From: Micrococcus endophyticus
GTDB lineage: Bacteria; Actinomycetota; Actinomycetes; Actinomycetales; Micrococcaceae
Length of the DNA: 64,000 nt
Assembly (NCBI RefSeq): GCF_014205115.1
Contig: NZ_JACHMW010000001.1
Coordinates: forward strand, 2,108,001 to 2,172,000
Reading direction: 5' to 3'
A model generated the notes under the pieces. That model did no database searches. It saw nothing but the letters and a program-made list of their open reading frames with translations, and had not been told where the DNA came from. Positions 1 through 9,846 of this stretch are shown here, in pieces. Both the position numbers and the translations under genes were made by a program. Every line of letters starts with the position of its first letter. The first letter of the stretch is position 1.

Positions 1-938
1 TCTTCCTCTCCCTGCGCCTGCTCGACTTCACCCCGGGCTACGAGACCAACTCGGCCGTCCTCTTCCCGGAGACCGTGGCGATGCGCGAGATCCCCACCTT
101 CACGTGGGGCGCCATCTTCCAGGACCGCGAGGCGGCCCGCTTCCGGCGCGTGGTGGCCGCGGCCGCCGAGATCACCCGCCTGGACCTGCCCCAGGACGCG
201 GCGGAGCTCGTCGCGGACCAGGACCTGGCCGAGCAGACGTTCGTGATGTGGGACCTCATCCACGACCGCACGCACATGCGCGGGGACCTGCCCTTCGACC
301 CGTTCATGATCAAGCAGCGCATGCCGTTCTTCCTCTACACGCTCGAGGAGATGCGCTGCGACCTCACAGCGTTCCGCGAGTCGGTCCGGATCGAGCGCGA
401 GCTCTCCGCGCGCGCCACGGCCGGTGAGGAGCTGACGGCCGTCGAGGCGCAGACGCTGCGCCACGCGAAGCTGGTCCAGTACGCGGTGCTCTTCGACCGC
501 GTCTTCCGCTTCGCGCTCACCGGCTCCCGCGTGCGCAACTACGACGGCCTGGGCGGCCAGCTGCTCTTCGCGTGGCTGCACCGCCGGCACGTGGTCCAGT
601 GGCGGGACGTGAAGCTCACGATCGACTGGGACCGCCTGGCCGAGGCCGTCGTGGAGCTCGGCGACGCGATCGACCGCCTCTACTGGGAGTCCATCGACCG
701 CCCCAAGACGGTGCACTGGCTCAAGGCCTACGAGCTCGTCGCCTCCGTGGTGGCCCCGCATCCCGCCTCCGTGTGGGCCCAGGGCCTGCCCCGCGAGGTG
801 CTGGCTGGCCCGCCGAAGGAGATGACGGACCTCGTGCTCGACGACGAGTTCCCGCTGTCCATGTTCTTCGAGGCGCTGGACAAGAAGCTGCGCGGGGTCA
901 TCGAGTCCACCGCCGGCATCCGCGCCGCGGACGCCTGA
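1..938 (+). CDS. DUF6421-like protein, 5' end outside window
   Basis: The reading frame is open from base 3 to the TGA at 936-938, so the gene begins upstream of the window and about 311 C-terminal residues are visible. The product is soluble, has no membrane segment, and is rich in His, Trp and Arg. Characteristic segments are DLIHDRTHMRGDLPFDPFM, followed by RMPFFLYTLEEMRCDLTAF. From memory this resembles the actinobacterial DUF6421 family, whose function is unknown. A short-chain dehydrogenase starts 3 nt after the stop and a threonine aldolase follows, so the three are probably co-transcribed. The family name is a recollection; being a real gene is secure. Confidence 0.7.
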   Translation, partial: FLSLRLLDFTPGYETNSAVLFPETVAMREIPTFTWGAIFQDREAARFRRVVAAAAEITRLDLPQDAAELVADQDLAEQTFVMWDLIHDRTHMRGDLPFDPFMIKQRMPFFLYTLEEMRCDLTAFRESVRIERELSARATAGEELTAVEAQTLRHAKLVQYAVLFDRVFRFALTGSRVRNYDGLGGQLLFAWLHRRHVVQWRDVKLTIDWDRLAEAVVELGDAIDRLYWESIDRPKTVHWLKAYELVASVVAPHPASVWAQGLPREVLAGPPKEMTDLVLDDEFPLSMFFEALDKKLRGVIESTAGIRAADA

Positions 939-941
939 GCC

Positions 942-1619
942 GTGGGGACGCTGACCGGACGCACCGTCCTGATCTCCGGCGCCACGAGCGCCTCCGGGCT
1001 CGCGGCCGCGCGCGCCCTCCTGGCCGCCGGCGCGGACGTGGTCGCCACGGGCCGCAGCCCGGAGCGGCTGGCGCCGCTGGCCGCCCTCGGCGCCCAGACC
1101 GCCGCCCTGGACCTCACCGACGAGACGGCCGTGCGCGGCCTCGTCGAGGACCTGCACGCCCGCGGGGTCCGCGTGGACGGCCTGCTGCACCTCGTGGGCG
1201 GCTGGCGCGGCGGCGGCGGGCTCGCGGGGCAGTCCGAGGAGGACTACCGTGCCCTGGAGTCCTCCCTCACCGCGCTGCGGCACGTGAGCCGCGCCCTCGA
1301 CGACGACCTGCGGGCGTCCTCGGCGGGCCGGCTGGCGATCGTCTCGTCCACGGCGGTCGCCCGCCCCCTGGCCGGCGGGGCCGCCTACGCCGCGGTGAAG
1401 GCCGCCTCAGAGGCCTGGACCCGCGCCGTGGCGCAGGGCTGGGCCAAGGCCGCCCGCGACGCCGGCACGGAACTGCGCGGCGCGGCCGTGGTGCTGCGGG
1501 TGACGTCCCTCGCCGGGCTGGAGGACCGGCTCGCGGAGCAGTTCGTCCGCCTGTGGTCCGCCGACGCGGCCCAGCTCAACGACTCGATCCTGGCCGTCCA
1601 GGAGAAGGAGACCGCCTGA
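942..1619 (+). CDS. short-chain dehydrogenase/reductase (SDR)
   Basis: A 225-aa Rossmann-fold oxidoreductase. The N-terminal GATSASG is a variant of the TGxxxGxG dinucleotide-binding loop, and VVATGRS follows the second strand. The catalytic region shows a Ser in VSSTAVA and the YAAVK (YxxxK) pair. The C-terminus is short compared with classical 250-aa SDRs. The GTG start at 942 lies 3 nt after the upstream stop, and the threonine aldolase ATG follows 1 nt after its stop codon, indicating translational coupling in a three-gene unit. The substrate cannot be told from the sequence. Confidence 0.85.
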   Translation: MGTLTGRTVLISGATSASGLAAARALLAAGADVVATGRSPERLAPLAALGAQTAALDLTDETAVRGLVEDLHARGVRVDGLLHLVGGWRGGGGLAGQSEEDYRALESSLTALRHVSRALDDDLRASSAGRLAIVSSTAVARPLAGGAAYAAVKAASEAWTRAVAQGWAKAARDAGTELRGAAVVLRVTSLAGLEDRLAEQFVRLWSADAAQLNDSILAVQEKETA

Positions 1620-1620
1620 C

Positions 1621-2694
1621 ATGCAGCAGATCCACGACCCGGCCTCCCGGGGCTTCGCCTCGGACAACTACTCGGGCGTCCACCCGGAGGTGCTCGCCGC
1701 GATCGCCGAGGCCAACGGCGGCCACCAGACGGCGTACGGCGAGGACGCGTACACGGCGCGCCTGGCGGAGGTGGTCCGCGGCCACTTCGGCGAGGACGCG
1801 CAGGTGTGGCCGATGTTCAACGGGACGGGCGCCAACGTCGTCGCCCTGCAGTCCATGCTCCCGCGCTGGGGCGCCGTGATCTGCGCGGACACCGCGCACA
1901 TCCACGTGGACGAGGGCGGCGCCCCGGAGAAGTCGGCCGGGATCAAGCTGCTGACCGTGCCCACCCCGGACGGCAAGCTCACCCCCGAGCTGATCGACGT
2001 CCAGGCGTGGGGCTGGGGCGACGAGCACCGGGCCCAGCCCCTCGTCGTCGCGATCACCCAGTCCACCGAGCTGGGCACGCTCTACACCCCGGAGGAGATC
2101 CGGGCCATCACCGAGCACGCGCACGCCCGCGGCATGACCGTGTTCCTGGACGGGGCGCGCCTGGCCAACGCCGCGGCCGCCCTGGACCTGCCGCTGCGCG
2201 CGTTCACCACCGACGTCGGCGTGGACGTGCTCTCCCTCGGCGGCACCAAGAACGGCGCGCTCGGCGCCGAGGCCGTGGTGGCCCTGAACCCCGCCGCGAC
2301 CACGGGCATGACGTACCTGCGCAAGAGCCAGATGCAGCTGGCCTCGAAGATGCGCTTCGTCTCCGCGCAGCTGCTCGCCCTGTTCGACGGGGACCTGCAC
2401 CTGCGCACCGCGCGCCACGCCAACGCGATGGCGCAGCGCCTGCAGGACGCCGTCGCCGCCGGCATCGCGGACGGCTCGCTGCCCGGGGTCGCCCTGACCC
2501 AGCGGGCGCAGGTGAACGCGGTGTTCGCCACGCTGCCCGCGGGGGTGGCCGACCGGCTGCGCCGCTCGTTCCGGTTCTACGACTGGGACGAGGCCAAGGG
2601 CGAGGTCCGCTGGGTGTGCAGCTTCGACACCGCCGAGGAGGACGTGGACGCGTTCGTGGCGGCGCTGCGCGCCGAGCTCGCCCCGGCCGACTGA
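1621..2694 (+). CDS. low-specificity L-threonine aldolase / beta-eliminating lyase
   Basis: A 357-aa fold-type I PLP enzyme of the threonine aldolase/aromatic beta-eliminating lyase family (PF01212 type), which cleaves L-threonine or L-allo-threonine to glycine and acetaldehyde. FASDNYSGVHPEV near the N-terminus is the usual opening. FLDGARLANAAAA carries the Asp that contacts the pyridine nitrogen, and GGTKNGA (Lys about 210) is the Schiff-base lysine. Length matches the family. It is the last gene of the operon and is followed by a strong hairpin terminator. Confidence 0.88.
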   Translation: MQQIHDPASRGFASDNYSGVHPEVLAAIAEANGGHQTAYGEDAYTARLAEVVRGHFGEDAQVWPMFNGTGANVVALQSMLPRWGAVICADTAHIHVDEGGAPEKSAGIKLLTVPTPDGKLTPELIDVQAWGWGDEHRAQPLVVAITQSTELGTLYTPEEIRAITEHAHARGMTVFLDGARLANAAAALDLPLRAFTTDVGVDVLSLGGTKNGALGAEAVVALNPAATTGMTYLRKSQMQLASKMRFVSAQLLALFDGDLHLRTARHANAMAQRLQDAVAAGIADGSLPGVALTQRAQVNAVFATLPAGVADRLRRSFRFYDWDEAKGEVRWVCSFDTAEEDVDAFVAALRAELAPAD

Positions 2695-2735
2695 CGCCCC
2701 GGCACCCCGGCCGGCCGGCCTGAGCCGCCGGACGA

Positions 2736-2766
2736 CGACGGCCGCCCGCCTCGCGGGCGGCCGTCG
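2736..2766. terminator. bidirectional hairpin between convergent genes
   Basis: Arms 2736-2749 and 2753-2766 are perfectly complementary (14 bp, all but two pairs G-C) with a 3-nt loop. It sits between the end of the threonine aldolase gene and the end of the HAD hydrolase gene. The arms reach two bases short of the HAD stop codon, so it can serve both strands. Confidence 0.85.
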
Positions 2767-2768
2767 CC

Positions 2769-3617
2769 TCACTCGGCGGGCAGCTCCAGGAGGCGCTCGA
2801 TGGCCTGGGCGACGCCGTCGTCGTCGCACTCGCCGACCACGGCGTCCGCGACCGCGAGCAGGGACTCGTGCCCCGAGGCCACGGCCAGGCCGAGGCCCGC
2901 CCAGGCGAGCATCTCCGTGTCGTTGGGCATGTCCCCGAACGCCACCACGTCCCGCGCGTCCACGCCGCGCCGGGCCGCGAACTCGGCCAGCGTGGCCGCC
3001 TTGTGCACGCCGGGGGCGGCCATCTCCACGAGGGACACCCCGGGCGCCGAGTGGGTGGCGTTGAGCAGCTCGCCGAGCTCCTCGCGCGCGGCGGCGAGGA
3101 AGACGTCCGGGTCCATGGTGGAGGAGCGGGCCATCAGCTTCACCACATCCACGTGGCCGGGCAGCACGGCCTCGAGCCGCTGGGCGGTGCGGAAGCCCTC
3201 CTCCAGCTCGCCCCGCTCGGAGAACGCGGACTCCCAGAAGAAGCCATCCAGGGTCTCGGCGCCGAAGGCGGCGGAGCGGTCCAGGGCGCGCAGCCGGCCG
3301 ACGGCGTCCCACACGGCGTCCCGGTCCATCGGGTGGTGCAGCAGGACCTCGTCCGTGGCGGTGTCCACCACCACGGCGCCGTTGGAGCAGATCACGGGGC
3401 CCACCTGCCCGAGCTGCTCGCTCAGGGCGCCCAGCCAGCGCAGGGGCCGGCCGGTCACGAACACCACCTCGACGCCGGTCTCGTGCGCCTCCTGCAGCGC
3501 CGCGACTGTGCGCGGGCTCAGGTACCCCGAGCGGGTGTGCCGGTAGCCGATGATCGTGCCGTCCAGGTCGGTGGCGATCAACCGCGGGCGGCGCGGAGGC
3601 AGGGGCAGGGCGCGCAT
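2769..3617 (-). CDS. HAD-superfamily hydrolase, Cof type
   Basis: A 282-aa member of the Cof-type (class IIB cap) haloacid dehalogenase phosphatases. Motif I is DLDGT at residues 17-21, motif II is VTGRP, the conserved Lys lies in GVHKAATL, and motif IV is GDMPNDTEM. Members dephosphorylate sugar phosphates or flavin/PLP-type phosphates; the substrate here is not predictable. The ATG at 3615-3617 is only 7 nt downstream of a TAGACT hexamer (3625-3630, minus strand), so the transcript is probably leaderless. Confidence 0.85.
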   Translation of the reverse strand: MRALPLPPRRPRLIATDLDGTIIGYRHTRSGYLSPRTVAALQEAHETGVEVVFVTGRPLRWLGALSEQLGQVGPVICSNGAVVVDTATDEVLLHHPMDRDAVWDAVGRLRALDRSAAFGAETLDGFFWESAFSERGELEEGFRTAQRLEAVLPGHVDVVKLMARSSTMDPDVFLAAAREELGELLNATHSAPGVSLVEMAAPGVHKAATLAEFAARRGVDARDVVAFGDMPNDTEMLAWAGLGLAVASGHESLLAVADAVVGECDDDGVAQAIERLLELPAE

Positions 3618-3624
3618 GCGCTCC

Positions 3625-3630
3625 AGTCTA
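3625..3630 (-). promoter_or_regulatory. -10 element of the HAD hydrolase gene (leaderless)
   Basis: TAGACT read on the minus strand lies 7 nt upstream of the ATG. Transcription would begin at or next to the start codon, and no Shine-Dalgarno is present. The same hexamer precedes crgA, gyrB, dnaA and parB in this window. No convincing -35 was seen. Confidence 0.55.
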
Positions 3631-3631
3631 G

Positions 3632-4780
<1,149 letters not shown>

Positions 4781-4866
4781 GCCTGGCGGAGCCGGGCTGC
4801 GACGGGCCGGGGCGGGCACGCCGAGCCGAGGGGCCGGCGTCGTCCCGGCCCGGGCCGGAGCGGACT

Positions 4867-5805
4867 TCAGTCCGCGAGCTCGTCCCGCGTGGGCGGGTCG
4901 GCGCCGGGCCGCGAGGCCGTGATGGCCGAGGCGCGGGAGGCGTAGATCAGCACGGACTCCACGTCCGCGGGGTCCATGGCGTGCAGGCGCTCCCGGTTCT
5001 CGGCGCCGAGCAGGGAGCGGTCGTCGAGGGCGGCCAGGAGGGCGGCGGTGAAGGAGTCGCCGGCGCCCACGGTGTCCGCCACGTCCACGGGGACGATCGG
5101 CCGCTCCACCACGCCGTCCCGCGTGACGGCCACGATGTCCTCGGCGCCGCGCGTCATCACCACGAGCGCGGGGCCCATCCGCTGCCACGCCTGCAGGGTC
5201 TCCACCAGCGGGCGGGCCGGGTACAGCCAGGCGACGTCCTCGTCCGAGGCGTGCACCACGTCCGCCAGGCGCACGGACTCCTCGGCGCGGGCGCGGGCGA
5301 ACGCCCGGTCCGGGACGATGCTGGGGCGCACGTTGGGGTCGTAGCTGATGGTGGTGTCCGCGGAGATCCGCTCGAGCAGGGACATCACGTCGGCGTCGCC
5401 CGGGGCGAGCATGGTGGCGATCGAGCCGGCGTGCATGTGGCGCAGGCGCCCGCCCGCGGCCGCGGCGAACTCCTCGGCGAGCTCCTCGGCCGGCGGCAGG
5501 GTCCAGTCCAGCTCGAACTCGTAGCTGGCGGCGCCCGTGGGGTCCAGGCGCGCGGTGGCCTGCGAGGTGGGGGCGGCGTCCTGCTCCAGGAGGCAGCGCA
5601 CGCCGTTGTCCCGCAGATGGGAGGCGATCATGTCCCCGTGCTCGTCCCGGCCGAAGCGGCCGGCGAAGAGGACGGGACGGCCCAGGCGGCTCAGGCCCAC
5701 GGCCACGTTCAGGGGGCTGCCCCCGACGTGCACGCGGGGGGTCGCGGTGTCCGAAACCACGACGTCGACGAGCGCCTCTCCGATCACACCACAGTAGTCA
5801 GCCAC
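4867..5805 (-). CDS. PfkB-family carbohydrate kinase (fructokinase-like)
   Basis: A 312-aa ribokinase/PfkB-fold sugar kinase. The N-terminal GGSPLNVAVGLSRLG is the first PfkB signature. DTVGAGDSFTAALL near residue 250 is the second, containing the anion hole and catalytic Asp. Family members phosphorylate fructose, ribose or nucleosides; fructose is the likeliest substrate by resemblance but is not proven. It converges with mdh across an 86-nt gap containing only a weak long-loop G+C inverted repeat (about 4803-4811 with 4844-4852). It is divergent from the permease gene. Confidence 0.83.
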   Translation of the reverse strand: MADYCGVIGEALVDVVVSDTATPRVHVGGSPLNVAVGLSRLGRPVLFAGRFGRDEHGDMIASHLRDNGVRCLLEQDAAPTSQATARLDPTGAASYEFELDWTLPPAEELAEEFAAAAGGRLRHMHAGSIATMLAPGDADVMSLLERISADTTISYDPNVRPSIVPDRAFARARAEESVRLADVVHASDEDVAWLYPARPLVETLQAWQRMGPALVVMTRGAEDIVAVTRDGVVERPIVPVDVADTVGAGDSFTAALLAALDDRSLLGAENRERLHAMDPADVESVLIYASRASAITASRPGADPPTRDELAD

Positions 5806-5913
5806 GGCTCCACGATACCCTAATCACCGTCGCGGAACCGGGGCCGCACGGAGCCTTCCCGTTGCCCCTTGAAGCGTCCACCTCCCTCGTTTCCCTACCC
5901 CTGGCAGGCGACC

Positions 5914-7251
5914 GTGTCCTCATCCCCCTCCCGCCCCGCCCCCGGCTTCGGCTGGCGTCTCCACGGCGACGGCCGCACCATCACCTCCGGCACCGTGGTG
6001 GCCCCCGACGAGCGGCTGAGCTGGCCGCGGACCGTCGGCATCGGCGTCCAGCACGTCATGGCCATGTTCGGCGCCACCGTGCTCGTGCCCGCGCTGACCG
6101 GCATGCCGGCGACGACGGCGCTGCTGTTCTCCGGCGTCGGCACCCTGCTCTTCCTGCTGCTCACCGGCAACCGGCTGCCCTCCTATCTGGGCAGCTCGTT
6201 CGCGTTCATCGCCCCCATCACGGCGGCGACGACGGCCGGCGGCGTGGGCGCGGCGCTCGGCGGCGTCCTGGTCACCGGCGTGCTGCTGGCGGTCATCGGC
6301 CTCATCGTCCACCGGGCGGGCACGGGGTGGATCCACGCCCTGATGCCGCCGGCGGTGATGGGCACGATCGTCGCGCTGATCGGCCTCAACCTCGCCGGCG
6401 CCACCACCACGGCCATGCAGGAGGTGCCGCTGACCACCTTCGGCACCGCCCTGGCCATCGTGCTCACCGCCGTGCTGTTCCGCGGCCTGCTCGGGCGCCT
6501 GTCCATCCTGGTGGGCATCGTCGTCGGGTACCTGCTCGCCCTGGCCCAGGGCCAGGTGGACTTCACCGCCGTGGGCGAGGCCGGCTGGCTGGGCCTGCCG
6601 CCGTTCCACGCCCCGGAGCTGCACTGGAACCTGGTGCCGCTGTTCCTGCCGGTGGTGCTGGTGCTCGTGGCGGAGAACATCGGGCACGTGCGCACCGTGG
6701 GCCTCATGACCAAGCGGGACCTGGACCCGCTCACGGGCCGCGCGCTGATCGCCGACGGCCTGTCCACCACCCTCTCCGGCCTCGGCGGCGGCGTGGGCAC
6801 CACCACGTACGCGGAGAACATCGGCGTGATGGCCTCCTCGCGCGTCTACTCGACGGCGGCGTACTGGGTGGCCGGCCTCACCGCGATCGCCCTCGCGTTC
6901 CTGCCGAAGTTCGGGGCCGCCGTCGCCACGATCCCCGCCGGGGTGGCCGGCGGCGCCGGCATCATCCTCTACGGGATGATCGGCGTGATGGGCGTGCGCA
7001 TCTGGGTGCAGAACCGCGTGGACTTCTCCAACACCATCAACCTCATGACGGCGGGCGCCGGCCTGATCATCGCGATCGCCGACCCGCAGCTGGTGCTCGG
7101 CGGGCTCGTGTTCGGCGGCATCACGCTCGGCACGATCGCCGCGCTCGTGGTGTACCACCTGATGACCGCGATCGCGCGGGGGCGCGGCACCGAGCCGGTC
7201 TCCGAGGACGACGACGCCTACGAGGCCTCCGAGGCCGGCCGCCTGGGCTGA
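5914..7251 (+). CDS. uracil/xanthine permease, NCS2 family
   Basis: A polytopic nucleobase:cation symporter of about 445 aa. VGIGVQHVMAMFGATVLVP is the typical NCS2 first helix and PSYLGSSFAFIAP the second-helix signature. The conserved VLVAENIGHVRTVG (with the transport-site Glu) and TTTYAENIGVM are also present. About 12-14 hydrophobic segments are visible. The GTG at 5914 is preferred because GGCAGG lies just upstream; an in-frame TTG at 5869 is an alternative. Uracil is the best guess among UraA, PyrP and xanthine-type members. Confidence 0.88.
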   Translation: MSSSPSRPAPGFGWRLHGDGRTITSGTVVAPDERLSWPRTVGIGVQHVMAMFGATVLVPALTGMPATTALLFSGVGTLLFLLLTGNRLPSYLGSSFAFIAPITAATTAGGVGAALGGVLVTGVLLAVIGLIVHRAGTGWIHALMPPAVMGTIVALIGLNLAGATTTAMQEVPLTTFGTALAIVLTAVLFRGLLGRLSILVGIVVGYLLALAQGQVDFTAVGEAGWLGLPPFHAPELHWNLVPLFLPVVLVLVAENIGHVRTVGLMTKRDLDPLTGRALIADGLSTTLSGLGGGVGTTTYAENIGVMASSRVYSTAAYWVAGLTAIALAFLPKFGAAVATIPAGVAGGAGIILYGMIGVMGVRIWVQNRVDFSNTINLMTAGAGLIIAIADPQLVLGGLVFGGITLGTIAALVVYHLMTAIARGRGTEPVSEDDDAYEASEAGRLG

Positions 7252-7271
7252 CCGGGACGCCTCTTTCACAC

Positions 7272-7332
7272 GACGAGTCCCGCACAGTTGGGCTTAAATC
7301 GGGCGTTTGACCCCAACTATGCGGGACTCGTC
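7272..7332. terminator. giant intergenic palindrome 1
   Basis: Arms 7272-7292 and 7312-7332 pair over 20 of 21 positions (one C-A mismatch on the plus strand, G-U on the other) around a 19-nt loop. It lies between the convergent permease and LysR-type genes. It lacks a T-tract and is far longer than the ordinary terminators here. It matches in architecture the hairpins at 13861-13921 and 34174-34234. Confidence 0.75.
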
Positions 7333-7371
7333 AAAGTTGCCGGGGGTGAGCACTGAGGTTGGCGGGCCCGG

Positions 7372-8361
7372 TCAGCGGGAGCTGTTGCCCCGCCGACCGC
7401 GGGCCACGCCCACGAAGGACTGCACGAGCTCGGAGTCGGCCTCCTTGAGCCAGGCCAGGGCGACGTCCCAGCCGGGGTGGCGGGCGGCGTCGTCGTCCTC
7501 CGCCTCCCCCGGACCGGCGGCGGCCGTCCCGGCATCCCCGGCGTCCGCCTCGACCTCGGCGCGCGTCGCGGCGGCCTCGCGGTCGGCGCGGGACATGCCC
7601 ACGGTGTCGTCCAGGGCGGAGGCCAGCGGGAGCACCACCACGTCCTTGCGCCCGAACATGCGCGCCACGGACATGGGCAGCACCACGTGGCCCGCCCCGG
7701 ACGCGGCGATCTCCAGGGCCATCCGCTCGCCCGCGCCGGGCAGCTCGGCGGAGTCGAGAGGATCCTCGACGGGCGCCGCGGCGAACCGGGCGGGGTCCAG
7801 CTCCTCGTGCGAGTCGAGCTCGGCGAGCGGCACGGGGCCGTCCGCCTCGGCGTCCCACGCGGCCAGCAGGTGGTCCCTGCCCACGCACACCACGGGCAGC
7901 TCGGCGTACACGCCCACGAGGTGCACGCGCCGCGGGTCCACGCCGGCGGCGCGCAGCATCTCCTCGGCCTCGACGTCGCGGCGGCGCCGCACGTAGCCCA
8001 GCTGCGGCAGGGGGTGCCGCGGCATCCCGGCGTCGTCGTGGGCCAGGTGGGCCAGCTGGGAGGCCTCGTCGTGGTTCACGAGCTGCACCACGCGCTGCCG
8101 GGTGGTGAACCGGTCCACCCACGTGGACGGCGTCGCCCCGGGGATGGTGGCCAGGAACAGGGTCTCGGGGGGCGCGGCCAGGTCCGCGGGCGCGCTCGGG
8201 GCACGACGGCGGCCCTCGCCCCCGGCGCGGGAGCCGGACCCGGCCCGCTGGGGACCGCCGCCCTTGGCTCCGGCGCGGCCGCCCGTGCGGGTGGAGCGGG
8301 CGGGCCCGCCCCGGCTGGCGCGCTGGCGTCCTGCGCCGCGTCCGCCTCGTGCGCCGCTCAG
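7372..8361 (-). CDS. LysR-type substrate-binding-domain protein lacking an HTH
   Basis: The core, from about residue 75 (FLATIPGATPSTWVDRF), resembles actinobacterial proteins annotated as LysR-family substrate-binding domain proteins: a periplasmic-binding-like fold without the DNA-binding helix-turn-helix. A basic Gly/Arg-rich N-terminal tail precedes it, and an acidic segment and LKEADSELVQSFVGVARGR lie near the C-terminus. No ATG, GTG or TTG codon exists in frame between the end of the upstream hydrolase and the core. The best start is CTG at 8359-8361. It overlaps the upstream TGA by four bases (CTGA) and has AAGGAG 8 nt before it. The alternative is GTG at 8398-8400, deep inside the upstream gene. 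Confidence 0.7.
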   Translation of the reverse strand: MSGARGGRGAGRQRASRGGPARSTRTGGRAGAKGGGPQRAGSGSRAGGEGRRRAPSAPADLAAPPETLFLATIPGATPSTWVDRFTTRQRVVQLVNHDEASQLAHLAHDDAGMPRHPLPQLGYVRRRRDVEAEEMLRAAGVDPRRVHLVGVYAELPVVCVGRDHLLAAWDAEADGPVPLAELDSHEELDPARFAAAPVEDPLDSAELPGAGERMALEIAASGAGHVVLPMSVARMFGRKDVVVLPLASALDDTVGMSRADREAAATRAEVEADAGDAGTAAAGPGEAEDDDAARHPGWDVALAWLKEADSELVQSFVGVARGRRGNSSR

Positions 8362-9083
8362 CGGACCTTCTCCTTCAGGAAGGCCACGGCGCGGCCCCAC
8401 GCGAGGGCGGCCGCCTCGGGGCGGTAGTTGCCCTGCGGGTCGTCGTCGTTGTGGAAGGCGTGGGGGGCGTCGTAGTAGAAGTACTCGACCTCGGCCCCGG
8501 ACTCGTCCCGGATCTGCTGCTCCTGCTTCTTGGCGTCCTCGACGGAGAACATGGAGTCCTGCTCGCCGTAGTGGCCCTGGATCGCGGCCTTCACGCCCGC
8601 GAAGTCGCCGGGCACGCCCTGGCCGACGCCGTAGAACGGCACGGCCGCGGAGACCTTCTCGCCCTGCTGGGCGGCCAGGGCCAGCACGAAGCCGCCGCCC
8701 ATGCAGAAGCCGATCGCGCCGACCGTCGTAGAGGTGACCTCCTCGCGGGCCAGCAGCCAGTCCACGGCGCCGGCCAGCTGGCGGGCGCCCTCCTCGGCGG
8801 GCAGCTTCTGCATCATCTCGCCGGCCTCGTCGCCGTCGTGGGCGATCCAGCCGCCGTAGAGGTCCGGGGCGAGGGCCACGAAGCCCTCGGCCGCGAGCCG
8901 GTCGCAGACGTCCTTGATGTGGTCCACGAGGCCCCACCACTCCTGGATCACGATCACCGCGGGCCCGGAGCCGGACTCGGGCAGGGCGAGGTAGCCGTGG
9001 CCCACCTGGTCGCCGTCGCGGGAGGCGTCCTTGGAGGGCAGGTCGAACGTCGTGTTCTGGTGCGGGGTCTTCGAAGCCATCAT
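8358..9083 (-). CDS. dienelactone hydrolase family protein
   Basis: A cytosolic alpha/beta hydrolase of about 241 aa. IQEWWGLVDHIKDVCDRLAAEG carries the conserved Glu of the DLH triad region, GFCMGGG holds the nucleophile Cys, and HAFHN near the C-terminus holds the catalytic His. The family hydrolyses lactones and related esters; the physiological substrate is unknown. The ATG at 9081-9083 is used; another ATG immediately follows, and an in-frame GTG lies 9 nt upstream. Its stop codon overlaps the proposed CTG start of the next gene, suggesting a two-gene operon. Confidence 0.87.
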   Translation of the reverse strand: MMASKTPHQNTTFDLPSKDASRDGDQVGHGYLALPESGSGPAVIVIQEWWGLVDHIKDVCDRLAAEGFVALAPDLYGGWIAHDGDEAGEMMQKLPAEEGARQLAGAVDWLLAREEVTSTTVGAIGFCMGGGFVLALAAQQGEKVSAAVPFYGVGQGVPGDFAGVKAAIQGHYGEQDSMFSVEDAKKQEQQIRDESGAEVEYFYYDAPHAFHNDDDPQGNYRPEAAALAWGRAVAFLKEKVR

Positions 9084-9185
9084 GGGCCCCACACTACGAG
9101 CAGACCGGGCCCCTCATCGAGGGGCCCGGTCCGGGGGATGCGTCTCAGTCAGACGGGTGCACAGCGGTCTGTGCGGCGCTCAGGC

Positions 9186-9737
9186 TCAGGCCTGGGCGTC
9201 GGCCTCGGGCAGCACGAAGGCGGCGCCGATCTCGAGCTTCACCTTGTCGGAGACCAGCACGCCGCCGGCCTCGGTGGCGGCGTTCCAGGTGAGGCCGAAG
9301 TCCTTGCGGGAGATCTCGCCCTTGGCCTCGAAGCCCACGCGGGTGGTGCCGAAGGGGTCCACGTCCTGGCCGCCGAGCTCGGCCTCGAGCTCCACGGTGC
9401 GGGTGACGCCGTGCAGGGTCAGCTCGCCGACCAGGGTGAACTCCTCGGCGGCGCCGCGGACCTCGGTGGAGCGGAAGGTCATGGTGGGGAACTGCTCGAC
9501 GTCGAAGAAGTCGCCGGAGCGCAGGTGCTGGTCGCGGCCCTCGTTCTTGGTGTTGATCGAGGCGACGTCCACGGTCACCTCGACGGAGGAGGCGTTGAAG
9601 TCCTCGGCGACGACGAGCGTGCCCTCGACGGCCGCGAAGGTGCCGCGGACCTTGGAGATGCCGGCGTGGCGGACCACGAAGTCGACGTCGGAGTGGGCGG
9701 GGTCGAGGTTCCAGGTGCCGGTGGTGATCTGAGCCAT
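9186..9737 (-). CDS. YceI-family lipid-binding protein
   Basis: A 183-aa lipocalin-like beta-barrel of the YceI family, which binds polyisoprenoids or other long hydrophobic molecules. It opens with TWNLDPAHSDVDFVVRHAGISKVRG, shown here only as evidence of family by its WNLDPAHS start. ATG at 9735-9737 is preceded by AAGGAGC. No signal peptide is visible, so this copy is probably cytoplasmic, as is common in actinobacteria. A palindromic operator-like sequence lies about 110 nt upstream. Confidence 0.9.
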   Translation of the reverse strand: MAQITTGTWNLDPAHSDVDFVVRHAGISKVRGTFAAVEGTLVVAEDFNASSVEVTVDVASINTKNEGRDQHLRSGDFFDVEQFPTMTFRSTEVRGAAEEFTLVGELTLHGVTRTVELEAELGGQDVDPFGTTRVGFEAKGEISRKDFGLTWNAATEAGGVLVSDKVKLEIGAAFVLPEADAQA

Positions 9738-9846
9738 GGGGTGCTCCTTCGGGGAGAGGTTTCGGGTGGTTCCGTGCTGCGTCCGGGGGGCGGGGTCCGG
9801 CCTGGTCTCCAGGCGTCCGGTCCGTGGCCTCCGGTCTCAGGAATCA

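Noticed and set aside
1576-3312. A 578-codon open frame on the minus strand, and similar long frames opposite real genes throughout
   Set aside because: They are antisense or shifted shadows of genes with clear homology, rich in Arg, Gly, Pro and His as expected of GC-rich off-frames.
4781-4866. Strong terminator between mdh and the PfkB gene
   Set aside because: Only a 9-bp inverted repeat with a long loop is visible, so it was mentioned with the gene rather than called as a feature.
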